The notes below the pieces were generated by a model. That model was not told the origin of the DNA and did no database searches. It saw only the letters and a list, made by a program, of their open reading frames with translations. From Methanosarcinales archaeon (GTDB lineage: Archaea; Halobacteriota; Methanosarcinia; Methanosarcinales; Methanocomedenaceae), in assembly GCA_030638625.1 (NCBI GenBank), contig DAOWEE010000381.1:1-7745 (forward strand): a stretch of DNA of 7,745 bases, written 5' to 3'. A program made the translations under genes and the position numbers. This document shows positions 1-5,810 of the stretch, one piece after another (within the stretch, counting starts at the first letter, position 1; every line of letters starts with the position of its first letter).

Positions 1-154
1 AGGCTTCAATGATGGAAACATCCACCACTTGAGTTGGAGGTGTGAATGGCACATTTGTCTGGCTGGTATTTGGTTTATTGTCTGTGCAGCCTGAAACCAT
101 GAGCCCTGTAAGAACGATACAAGTTATCAATGCAATAGTTAATATTTTTTTCAT
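1..154 (-). CDS. Lipoprotein, N-terminal 51 residues only (runs off left edge)
   Basis: Partial gene whose start codon is ATG at 154-152; the reading frame is still open at base 1, so only 51 residues are visible. They begin MKKILTIALI, continue as a hydrophobic segment to about residue 22, and end in a lipobox VSGC with Cys23 as the predicted lipidated residue. After it comes a Thr/Pro/Asn/Gln-rich stretch (about residues 24-42), the usual flexible tether of a membrane-anchored surface protein. A GAGGG ribosome binding site lies at 165-161, six bases before the ATG, which supports the start. The mature domain lies outside the window, so no function can be given. Its signal peptide resembles that of the lipoprotein at 6613-7086, but signal peptides converge easily and this does not prove common origin. 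Confidence 0.85.
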   Translation of the reverse strand, partial: MKKILTIALITCIVLTGLMVSGCTDNKPNTSQTNVPFTPPTQVVDVSIIEA

Positions 155-286
155 ATAATGCCCTCTATGTTGTGTTTTTAAATCTTTATGGTTTAGATGA
201 TTTTAATCTAAATTGAAAAGCCGTAATTGCCTGTGGGACTAAAAATCATATTTATACATAAACGTTGTTATAATCCTGAGCAGTTT
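155..286. promoter_or_regulatory. Divergent intergenic promoter region
   Basis: AT-rich gap between the left lipoprotein (minus) and the methyltransferase (plus). On the plus strand a TATA-like TTTATACA at 251-258 sits about 33 bases before the ATG at 287, placing a transcription start near 279-281 and giving a leader of only a few bases. On the minus strand the GAGGG ribosome binding site of the lipoprotein is at 165-161. The minus-strand TATA box is not clear; the AT-rich stretch around 199-208 is a candidate. A short inverted repeat, TAGAT/ATCTA, lies near 194-210. Transcription start positions are inferred from spacing only. Confidence 0.5.
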
Positions 287-934
287 ATGAGCCGTACATT
301 CAGCCATCTCAGGGCATGGGAAGAAGAACACCGCCGAAGCATATGGAAAGGACCATATTCACTTGACTTTTTTCAAAGTCATGCCCCCCCATCAGGTATG
401 TTCCTGGACGCTGGCTGCGGTATTGGCAGATATACCATACCACTGGCCCTGAGAGGTTATGATATGTTTGGGGTTGACATATCGCTGGGTGCCCTGGGCA
501 AACTTAATGAAGCAAACCAGCGCCGTGATATTGAGATGGGCCTTGCGGGAGCAGATGTATACCATCTGCCTTTCCAGGATAATGTATTCAATGGGCTGGT
601 ATGTTATGGTGTGCTGCAACACCTGCTTGAATCTGAGAGGAGAGCGGCACTGGATGAGTTCAACAGGGTGCTTATGCCGGGTGGTATACTCATAATAGAG
701 GTACTGGGCAGGGAGGATATGCGAATGGGCGGCCTTGAGGTGGAGCCGTTCACCTATAGGCGTGACACGGGTTCAGTCTATCATTATTTTAATGTGCCCG
801 AGTTGACCGGGCTGTTTGTGGATTTCGATGTACTGGACATTAAAGAAGAAAAGAGCATTAAGAACCTGGGCGGCTCAGAACGCTTGAGGCACATGATTTG
901 TGCGGCAGTCAGGGTGACAGAAAGAGATATATAA
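287..934 (+). CDS. Class I SAM-dependent methyltransferase
   Basis: Predicted cytosolic methyltransferase of the Methyltransf_11/25-like Rossmann type that transfers a methyl group from S-adenosylmethionine; the acceptor is unknown. Numbering from the ATG at 287 (215 residues), motif I FLDAGCGIGR is at 39-48, the acidic residue that binds the SAM ribose is Asp64 in GVDIS, the ADVYHLPF segment at 89-96 and the following hydrophobic strand form motifs II/III, and a GG turn at 132-133 precedes the strand ILIIE. The Trp-rich N-terminus (WEEEHRRSIW, 11-20) is a common lead-in in this family. The frame stays open to a TTG at 227, but the TATA box at 251-258 lies downstream of that TTG, so the ATG at 287 is preferred. 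The preceding 20 residues also look unlike the family. It stands alone, divergent from a lipoprotein and 66 bases upstream of a secreted protein that has its own promoter. Confidence 0.88.
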   Translation: MSRTFSHLRAWEEEHRRSIWKGPYSLDFFQSHAPPSGMFLDAGCGIGRYTIPLALRGYDMFGVDISLGALGKLNEANQRRDIEMGLAGADVYHLPFQDNVFNGLVCYGVLQHLLESERRAALDEFNRVLMPGGILIIEVLGREDMRMGGLEVEPFTYRRDTGSVYHYFNVPELTGLFVDFDVLDIKEEKSIKNLGGSERLRHMICAAVRVTERDI

Positions 935-960
935 TTTGTTACTGGATGTTAATATTGAGT

Positions 961-974
961 AATATACATATATT
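961..974 (+). promoter_or_regulatory. TATA-box region for the secreted protein
   Basis: An alternating AT run (AATATACATATATT) is centred about 33 bases before the ATG at 1001. Archaeal TATA boxes lie about 26 bases before the transcription start, which would be near 993-995 and give a leader of fewer than ten bases. This position supports ATG 1001 over the in-frame TTG at 974. No good ribosome binding site is visible, which fits a near-leaderless message. Confidence 0.45.
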
Positions 975-1000
975 TGACTAAAAACGAATGGAATAGAAAC

Positions 1001-1453
1001 ATGAATCGTACAATCCTATTATTGATGGCAGCTTTATTGGCAGCATCATTTATTTTCCCGGGCCCTGCCAGTGCAGAAACCCCCAGATATCTCCACATAA
1101 CCGAGATGACCATGGAACCAGAAGGTTCCGATGCCACATTTACTGTCAATTATGAACTTGATATCATTGCGCGGTTATATGTACTGTTTATGGGTAGCGG
1201 AAGCATTGAACCTGCCATCAACGACCTCTTCTATGATTTTGATAATATCCAGGTAATCAGCATCAAAGAAAACCAGGCACAGGTGAAGGTATATGGCGTG
1301 GGATACCAGGACGATGCAATCAGCGGTGTTTATTTCTATGATTCCCATATATTAGGCACCACCGTGGATACTTTCATTCTATTTCCTGACAGTGCAAACC
1401 CGGAACGTTTGTATAACGTTGCATCAACACCCAATGTGTTTATGCCGGAATAG
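1001..1453 (+). CDS. Small secreted protein of unknown function
   Basis: I do not recognise this 150-residue protein. With the ATG at 1001 it starts MNRT followed by a hydrophobic core (residues 5-19) and the cleavage motif PASA before Glu26, a classic Sec signal peptide with an AxA-type site. It is therefore probably exported. No lipobox Cys or second membrane segment is seen, so the mature part (about 125 residues) should be soluble or surface-associated. The mature part alternates short hydrophobic and polar stretches (for example FTVNYELDI and AQVKVYGVGY), suggesting a beta-rich fold. It has no Cys. An in-frame TTG at 974 would add nine polar residues before the signal peptide and is less likely. 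Its end faces the Zn-ribbon gene, with 12 bases between the stop codons. Confidence 0.75.
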   Translation: MNRTILLLMAALLAASFIFPGPASAETPRYLHITEMTMEPEGSDATFTVNYELDIIARLYVLFMGSGSIEPAINDLFYDFDNIQVISIKENQAQVKVYGVGYQDDAISGVYFYDSHILGTTVDTFILFPDSANPERLYNVASTPNVFMPE

Positions 1454-1465
1454 GATTAGACAGCC

Positions 1466-1885
1466 TTATCTTTTTCTCTTTTTTGTCTTCTTTTTATTGT
1501 CAAATACCGATGGCAGATGCACCATATATGTGCCATCTTCTTTCATTGCCATGATGATTTCCTTGCGCTCAAGCAGCATATCAAGATTGAGTTCATATGA
1601 ACCCGGACCCATTATCCTCACTGATTCAATGCGGTCTTCATCAGGTTCAGGTTCAACCTTTTCTTTCACCTCAACCCCGTGGTCAACCAGGAATTCATCG
1701 ATTTCCCTTAAGAACTTCTTTGCAGGCTCTTGTTCCCCTTCATCAGTCACAGTATCGGAATGTGGTTTTTCCGCTTCATCACGTACATAGAGAAACTTGT
1801 TCCAGCCGCAGCTGGGGCAGCCGTTAAGAATCTCCACGGCTCCATCCGTGAAAATGTTCTCACACCTTGTACATTTATGGGGCAT
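1466..1885 (-). CDS. oapC: Zn-ribbon protein, OapC-like (origin-associated protein C family)
   Basis: A 139-residue protein in three parts. Residues 5-26 form a zinc ribbon with CxxC pairs Cys5/Cys8 and Cys23/Cys26. Residues 36-85 are an acidic, low-complexity linker enclosing a short helix-like segment (KKFLREIDEFL, 56-66). Residues 86-128 are a compact domain (ESVRIMGPGSYELN, then a GTYMVHLP strand). The tail, residues 131-139, is almost entirely Lys/Arg. In many Euryarchaeota a Zn-ribbon protein of this design follows an Era-like GTPase and a DUF2073 protein; in Haloferax the three are called OapA, OapB and OapC because they sit near the main origin. Its biochemical role is unknown; the ribbon and basic tail suggest nucleic-acid or ribosome contact. 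A modest GAGTGG ribosome binding site precedes the ATG. It starts 34 bases after oapB ends. These archaeal names are unrelated to the bacterial OLE-RNA-associated Oap proteins. Confidence 0.8.
   Translation of the reverse strand: MPHKCTRCENIFTDGAVEILNGCPSCGWNKFLYVRDEAEKPHSDTVTDEGEQEPAKKFLREIDEFLVDHGVEVKEKVEPEPDEDRIESVRIMGPGSYELNLDMLLERKEIIMAMKEDGTYMVHLPSVFDNKKKTKKRKR
1471..1495 (+). terminator. Oligo-T terminator tract for the secreted-protein gene
   Basis: Three T-runs of 5, 6 and 5 (1471-1475, 1479-1484, 1491-1495) begin 18 bases after the stop codon at 1453. Multiple T-tracts without a hairpin are the usual archaeal terminator signal. The tract lies inside the convergent gene, opposite its C-terminal Lys/Arg codons, so the T-richness is also explained by coding. 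The termination role is inferred. Confidence 0.45.
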
Positions 1886-1919
1886 ATTTCCACTCTGCTA
1901 TGAAATTCTGTGTAGGTCG

Positions 1920-2279
1920 CTACTGGGACGATACCAGTGCACTGATAAGGTCCCGGTCTTTTTTAAGGGTTTTTAATTGGTTTGCAGGGCCGATGACCGT
2001 TAATCTGGTCCTGATAACAGATTTTCTGAATAATCTATCTAATAGTTTCTGGTTCCGTTTACTGGGATAACTCTCAATCTCAATCCCTGCAAACTCATCA
2101 GGTGAGATCTCTATCATGGTCATCTCTATAAGTTTGGCCTCTTCTGAAGGTGTCAGTCCTTTTTCAAGTACCAGTATTTTTCCTTCTTTAACCCCGTCAA
2201 GTATCAGCCGTATCTTTTCCATGGCTGTGAGTTCAGACATTTTGTCTTCTGATATCAGGTCCATTTGTACGCCTATCAT
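1920..2279 (-). CDS. oapB: DUF2073 protein, OapB-like (origin-associated protein B family)
   Basis: A 119-residue cytosolic protein of the archaeal DUF2073 family, recognised from the segment MEKIRLILDGVKEGKILVLE and the following LTPSEEAKLIE (roughly residues 20-51), and from its position between an Era-like GTPase and a Zn-ribbon gene. No enzymatic motif or membrane segment is seen. The C-terminal third is basic (KRNQKLLDRLFRK), which could mean RNA or DNA contact; function is unknown. The frame extends to an ATG at 2312, but that would overlap the GTPase gene by 29 bases. The ATG at 2279 has a strong GGTGAT ribosome binding site at 2288-2283 that overlaps the GTPase stop codon, and it leaves a 4-base gap. 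This indicates translational coupling to the GTPase. Confidence 0.85.
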   Translation of the reverse strand: MIGVQMDLISEDKMSELTAMEKIRLILDGVKEGKILVLEKGLTPSEEAKLIEMTMIEISPDEFAGIEIESYPSKRNQKLLDRLFRKSVIRTRLTVIGPANQLKTLKKDRDLISALVSSQ

Positions 2280-2283
2280 GATA

Positions 2284-2919
2284 TCACCCGAAATGGTCCG
2301 CAATCTCTTCATAGAGAGTATCTATGTTCTGTCCATCCAGTGCTGATACCGGTACAAGTGGATGCTGGGGAAAAGCACTGCGTATCCTTGCCGGAGAAGA
2401 TTCTGGCAGGTCAATCTTGTTTGCTGCGATGAGCAGTGGTAGACTTCTGGCTTCCATATTGCCGATAACGGTCACGTTCACCTGCGTGAACGGGTCTTCA
2501 GTGGCATCCATCACAAGTATGACCCCGTCCAGGTCTTCCAGCCATTTCACTGCCTCGATAATGCCTTCAGTAGCTTCTTTTGCCCTGCGTTTTGCCTCTT
2601 CTTCTTCCATGCCATGTGCCATGAACTCGTGGAAGTCTATCTTGGTAGCCAGACCAGGTGTATCCACAATATCCAGGGTTACCTTTGAACCATTAGATTC
2701 GATGGTCACACCTTCACGACGACGCGCCCTACGGGTTTCATGCGGGACTTCTGAGACCGCGCCCATGGCATCACCGGTCCAGTCCCTGATAATCCTGTTT
2801 GCCAGTGTGGTCTTTCCTGCATTGGGCGGGCCATATATTCCTATCCGTGCCACCTTCTTTTTGAAAATACCTTTCCATACAGATGAAAAGTTCTTTTTGA
2901 CCTTTTTTATTAATCCCAT
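2284..2919 (-). CDS. oapA: Era-like GTP-binding protein, OapA-like
   Basis: A 211-residue TRAFAC-class GTPase of the Era/Obg-like group. All G motifs are visible: G1 GPPNAGKT (30-37), a candidate G2 Thr around 62-72, G3 DTPG (86-89), G4 NKID (167-170) and G5 SAL (192-194). It lacks the KH RNA-binding domain of bacterial Era; instead it has a basic amphipathic N-terminal extension (residues 1-22, many Lys) that may contact RNA or membrane. A Glu/Lys/Arg-rich helical insertion (about 104-118) follows G3. The ribosome binding site AAGGAGG at 2933-2927 is seven bases from ATG 2919, which favours this start over the out-of-frame ATG at 2923. It is the first gene of the three-gene oap set and is coupled to oapB. 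The role is probably ribosome- or replication-related housekeeping, not demonstrated here. Confidence 0.9.
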   Translation of the reverse strand: MGLIKKVKKNFSSVWKGIFKKKVARIGIYGPPNAGKTTLANRIIRDWTGDAMGAVSEVPHETRRARRREGVTIESNGSKVTLDIVDTPGLATKIDFHEFMAHGMEEEEAKRRAKEATEGIIEAVKWLEDLDGVILVMDATEDPFTQVNVTVIGNMEARSLPLLIAANKIDLPESSPARIRSAFPQHPLVPVSALDGQNIDTLYEEIADHFG

Positions 2920-2960
2920 TCATGTTCCTCCTTGTTATCCCCTCACAGGATTTATTTTTA

Positions 2961-2968
2961 TTATATAA
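2961..2968 (-). promoter_or_regulatory. TATA box candidate for the oapABC operon
   Basis: TTATATAA lies in the 52-base gap between the PhoU-family gene and oapA, about 26 bases before a predicted start near 2938. This leaves a leader of about 19 bases that contains the AAGGAGG ribosome binding site. The oap genes could therefore be transcribed on their own as well as by read-through from the regulator gene. Confidence 0.4.
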
Positions 2969-2971
2969 CAC

Positions 2972-3964
2972 TTATTTTGATATAGTTGAATTTATCGCTA
3001 TTTCAGCGATATTTGCTCCATAGTCGCCAATCCGGTCAATACTGTCTGAAACAATACGCAGGTGCAGTGCATCCTTTGCATCCATATGTGCCAGTTTCCT
3101 GTTGACAGCATGCAATGCTTCATCGACGTCTTCCTTCATATCGATTGCCCTGTTTGCCAGTACTATATCTGACGAGAATAATGAATCAGCAGCGTTCCCG
3201 AACAGTTCACTGGCTTTTTGCCCTGCATTTTGCAGCATTGAGTTAGTATCTTCTGGTAGTGCCCGTTCCAGTTTTGTGGTTATCAGTGCAATTTTGCGTG
3301 CATGGTCGGCAATTCTCTCAATCGGACGGGCTGCCAGGCTCAGGTCAAGGCTCATATCAGGAGTTATATCTTTTTGTGAATCAATGACCTGACCGCTACG
3401 GAGCATAGAATGCAGTTGCTTTTCTATGAGCAGGTGAAGCCTGTCTACTTCGTCGTCCCTTTGGTCCACATCCATAGCAAGGTCGATGTCATAGGTTGAG
3501 ACTGCCTGCATTGCATCGGTCTGCATGGAAGCAGCTATCAGGAACATGCGCCGTACACTCTGGCGCAGTGAAAGTTCGCCTGGGTTGAGCAAGTCCTGTA
3601 TGGTAATATGATTGGCGGTATCTTCAATTATCTCGGGTCCGATCAGCTTGTGGGTTATCTTCCGGATGGTCTGTTTTTGTTCATTGGAAATACGCTGTGA
3701 TCTTAATTCAATCACATTGAATCCTGCTATATAAGATGCAATAATTTCCCTTACCAGAGGCTCTCCTGTTTTCCCTGTCACATCCAGTCGCTTTATCGTG
3801 GGAGATGGAGATGAAATATCTGGTGTGATGATCAGGGCACCATCCGGTCTTATGGTAATACCTACATTCGTGCCGTTGGTTACACCCACCCTGTCCGCCC
3901 ATCTCTTGGGAAGGGAAACAATATATGTTGACCCTCCGGTTCGCTGAATCTTACGAATATCCAT
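2972..3964 (-). CDS. AbrB-PhoU family transcriptional regulator
   Basis: A 330-residue protein combining an N-terminal AbrB/SpoVT-type swapped-hairpin DNA-binding domain (about 1-48, with GSTYIVSLPKRWADRVGV at 11-28) and two C-terminal PhoU helical repeats. Repeat 1 (about 130-235) has an acidic helix DQRDDEVD (167-174) and the signature ERIADHARKIA (216-226). Repeat 2 (about 245-326) has DMKEDVDE (275-282) and DRIGDYGANIAE (310-321). These acidic PhoU signatures bind metal clusters in known structures. The linker, 60-125, is a mixed domain typical of archaeal members. Bacterial PhoU lacks the DNA-binding part, so this fused form is expected to act directly at promoters, probably in phosphate or metal response. 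No Pst transporter genes are in the window. The ATG at 3964 opens the AbrB domain at its usual place; the ribosome binding site (GAG near 3975) is weak. Confidence 0.92.
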   Translation of the reverse strand: MDIRKIQRTGGSTYIVSLPKRWADRVGVTNGTNVGITIRPDGALIITPDISSPSPTIKRLDVTGKTGEPLVREIIASYIAGFNVIELRSQRISNEQKQTIRKITHKLIGPEIIEDTANHITIQDLLNPGELSLRQSVRRMFLIAASMQTDAMQAVSTYDIDLAMDVDQRDDEVDRLHLLIEKQLHSMLRSGQVIDSQKDITPDMSLDLSLAARPIERIADHARKIALITTKLERALPEDTNSMLQNAGQKASELFGNAADSLFSSDIVLANRAIDMKEDVDEALHAVNRKLAHMDAKDALHLRIVSDSIDRIGDYGANIAEIAINSTISK

Positions 3965-3983
3965 ATTTATATCTCATTATATA

Positions 3984-4005
3984 GTAAATATATACAATAT
4001 TTTAC
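3984..4005. promoter_or_regulatory. Candidate operator GTAAA-N12-TTTAC at the regulator promoter
   Basis: Five-base inverted arms GTAAA and TTTAC are separated by 12 bases and lie between the TATA box (4009-4017) and the start codon, over the predicted transcription start of the AbrB-PhoU gene. The spacing puts the arms on nearby faces of the helix, as expected for a dimeric regulator. Autoregulation is an inference. The region is extremely AT-rich, so a chance match is possible. Confidence 0.3.
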
Positions 4006-4130
4006 AAATATATATAAGTTCTGGATATTTGTGTTCATTGTCGATATTAATGGCCAGTAAAGTATTCCTTATATATTACAGCAATAAACAACATACATTG
4101 GAAAAATCAGACAATACCATAAGTATTATC

Positions 4131-4156
4131 TTCTATAGTCATCGGCTCCGATAGAA
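4131..4156 (+). promoter_or_regulatory. Bulged inverted repeat in the leader of the aminotransferase operon
   Basis: TTCTAT (4131-4136) pairs with ATAGAA (4151-4156), and inside it CGG (4143-4145) pairs with CCG (4148-4150) around a two-base loop, leaving a one-sided six-base bulge. Alternatively, ATCGG and CCGAT (4141-4152) form a shorter perfect palindrome. The only GC-rich patch in an otherwise AT-rich gap, it could be a protein-binding site or an RNA hairpin about 35 bases before the first start codon. Confidence 0.3.
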
Positions 4157-4190
4157 TAGTAAGATTCTTATTTACTTAGCTTGTATCAAT

Positions 4191-4694
4191 ATGGTGATGT
4201 CCGATGTATCCTCTTGGTCTGTTGAAAATATTATTGATGAGAGTAGAGATGTACTGAACATAGAAATGGGATGCGATGATGTACAATTATACTGTACTAC
4301 TGGTAAGATTAAAGTGTGGTTCGGCCGGCAGACCAGCCGTGATGTTGTAAGGGCAGTTTTACAGTGCTTCTCAAAAATCGATTCATCGTTTATCCATGAA
4401 AGGGAGATTATCTGTGACTATGATAAAATCCCTGTGTATGAAAACCATGATTATATCCTGATGTCATATGGGAAGACTGATGGAGGGTATCGGGCACTGT
4501 TCAATATCCAGTTTTCAAAACACTATGCACTAAATCATTTCATTGAAAGTACCATAAGGGAACTCAAAGAAGGTGATGTTGATAAGACGCTTCACTGGAA
4601 TGGAAGCGTAGCCAGGATAATGTTGATTGGCAGTGAATTGGAATCATTGAATGGGTGGAAAATATCAAAAGTGGAATATAAGGGTGAAGAATGA
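4191..4694 (+). CDS. Protein of unknown function, first gene of the aminotransferase operon
   Basis: I do not recognise this 167-residue protein. It has no signal peptide or membrane segment and no CxxC or other obvious cofactor motif; its few Cys (in MGCDDVQLYC, near 28-36, and later around 60 and 71) are scattered. Predicted character is a mixed alpha/beta soluble protein, with a segment VWFGRQTSRDVVRAVLQCF (about 44-62) resembling a strand-turn-helix. Its last four bases overlap the aminotransferase start (ATGA at 4691-4694), so the two are translationally coupled, suggesting a functional link to that enzyme. The start is uncertain: ATG at 4191 or ATG at 4197, with no clear ribosome binding site before 4191. 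A stop at 4152-4154 bounds the frame upstream. Confidence 0.8.
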   Translation: MVMSDVSSWSVENIIDESRDVLNIEMGCDDVQLYCTTGKIKVWFGRQTSRDVVRAVLQCFSKIDSSFIHEREIICDYDKIPVYENHDYILMSYGKTDGGYRALFNIQFSKHYALNHFIESTIRELKEGDVDKTLHWNGSVARIMLIGSELESLNGWKISKVEYKGEE

Positions 4695-5806
4695 CACCAA
4701 AAAGAAAATTCGCGAAAAGGGTTGACGAGATTGATATTTCTGGCATAAGGAAGATATTCGAGGCAGCTGGCCCGGATGCTGTTAATATGGGCCTTGGACA
4801 GCCTGATTTTGATACGCCAAACCACATTAAACAGGCGGCAATAGACGCAATAATAGACGGGTTCACAGGATATACCCCTAACCTGGGGATACCTGAACTG
4901 AGGCACGCCCTGTGTGATAAGTTCAGGCGGGACAACAATTTCGAAGTAGCCCCTGATGACATTATCATCACGTCAGGCGCATCCGAGGCACTCCACATTG
5001 CCTTGCTGGCGCTTGTGGAACCAGGGGATGAAGTGCTGGTCCCAGACCCCGGATTCGTATCCTATGTAGCCCTGAGCGAATTTGCAGGGGGCAAAGTTGT
5101 AGGTGTGCCGCTTAGCGAGAACTTTACCCTTACTGCCGATAATGTGGCAGAGCACATCACTGACAGGACCCGGGTGCTGTTTATTAATTCCCCGTCCAAT
5201 CCCACAGGAAGTGTGCAGACACGGGATGAGATAAAGGACCTGTGCCAGTTGGCAGAGGACCATAATATTACCATAATTTCTGATGAGGTGTACGAGCATT
5301 TCATCTATTCGGGTGAGCATGTCAGTCCAGCCAGTTTGTACGAGAATACGGTAACAATCAATGCTACGTCCAAGACGTATGCCATGACAGGATGGAGGCT
5401 GGGTTATGTGGCCGCACCCCATGACATCACTGAGCAGATGGTCAAGGCTCACCAATATGTGCAGGCATGTGCCAACAGTATCGCCCAAAAGGCTGCACTT
5501 GCAGCCATAACCGGACCGCAGGACTGCGTGACTGATATGTATGAGAGTTTTTTACGCCGCCGTGACCTGTTAATGAAGGGACTGAAGGACATCGGTATCA
5601 AGTGCGTGGAGCCTCAGGGCGCCTTCTATGCATTCCCGGAAGTTGAAAATTCCATGGATGCTGTCCAGAAACTGCTGAATAAAGGAGTAATTACCGCTCC
5701 GGGCGAGGCGTTTGGACCCAGGGGGGCAGGGCACATCAGACTGTCCTATGCCACTGGTGATGAGGATATCAAGCGCGCACTGGACATAATGGGGCAGGTG
5801 CTCTAG
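4691..5806 (+). CDS. PLP-dependent class I/II aminotransferase (aspartate aminotransferase-like)
   Basis: A full-length 371-residue fold-type I aminotransferase. Seen in order: substrate-site segment GLGQPDFDTP (34-43), Tyr61 before TPNLG, the PLP phosphate-binding turn SGASEA (95-100), Asn170 in SPSNPTG, Asp198 and Tyr201 in SDEVYEHF, the Schiff-base Lys228 in TSKTYAMTGWR with Arg236, and the substrate-carboxylate Arg350 in HIRLSYA. All key residues are present, so it should be active and move an amino group between an amino acid and a 2-oxo acid. Archaeal members are often annotated aspartate aminotransferase, but substrate cannot be settled from sequence; aromatic or alanine-type activity is possible. 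The ribosome binding site GGGTGA (4682-4687) lies inside the upstream gene, which it overlaps by four bases. The next gene follows after four bases. Confidence 0.93.
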   Translation: MTPKRKFAKRVDEIDISGIRKIFEAAGPDAVNMGLGQPDFDTPNHIKQAAIDAIIDGFTGYTPNLGIPELRHALCDKFRRDNNFEVAPDDIIITSGASEALHIALLALVEPGDEVLVPDPGFVSYVALSEFAGGKVVGVPLSENFTLTADNVAEHITDRTRVLFINSPSNPTGSVQTRDEIKDLCQLAEDHNITIISDEVYEHFIYSGEHVSPASLYENTVTINATSKTYAMTGWRLGYVAAPHDITEQMVKAHQYVQACANSIAQKAALAAITGPQDCVTDMYESFLRRRDLLMKGLKDIGIKCVEPQGAFYAFPEVENSMDAVQKLLNKGVITAPGEAFGPRGAGHIRLSYATGDEDIKRALDIMGQVL

Positions 5807-5810
5807 CACC

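Larger units (their letters stand above)
3965..4190. promoter_or_regulatory. Divergent AT-rich regulatory region
   Basis: A 226-base gap between the AbrB-PhoU gene (minus) and the aminotransferase operon (plus). For the minus gene, a strong TATA box TTATATATA is at 4017-4009, predicting a start near 3987. For the plus operon the best TATA is TTATATATTA at 4069-4078, predicting a start near 4099 and a leader of about 90 bases; a weaker alternative near 4163-4172 would give a leaderless message. Two inverted-repeat elements, listed separately, fall at the predicted minus start (3984-4005) and in the plus leader (4131-4156). I see no small ORF or RNA gene with convincing support. Confidence 0.6.

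Noticed and set aside
194..210. TAGAT/ATCTA inverted repeat as an operator
   Set aside because: Five-base arms in AT-rich DNA with no clear relation to either promoter; chance is a sufficient explanation.
2324..2968. A 214-codon open frame on the plus strand
   Set aside because: It lies antisense to the Era-like GTPase, whose G motifs are intact on the minus strand; its Ser/Pro-rich translation is typical of a shadow frame.
2771..2971. Alternative start ATG at 2923 for the GTPase region
   Set aside because: It is out of frame with the GTPase motifs and only three bases from the ribosome binding site, whereas ATG 2919 is seven bases away and in frame.
4097..4110. CATTGGAAAAA as a possible half of an origin recognition box, given the neighbouring oap genes
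   Set aside because: Only one half-match is present, a similar string occurs inside the regulator gene near 3682, there is no repeat array, and no orc1/cdc6 gene is visible.
4973..5488. A 171-codon open frame on the minus strand
   Set aside because: Antisense to the aminotransferase core, which carries all catalytic residues; the translation resembles no family I know and has no promoter or ribosome binding site.
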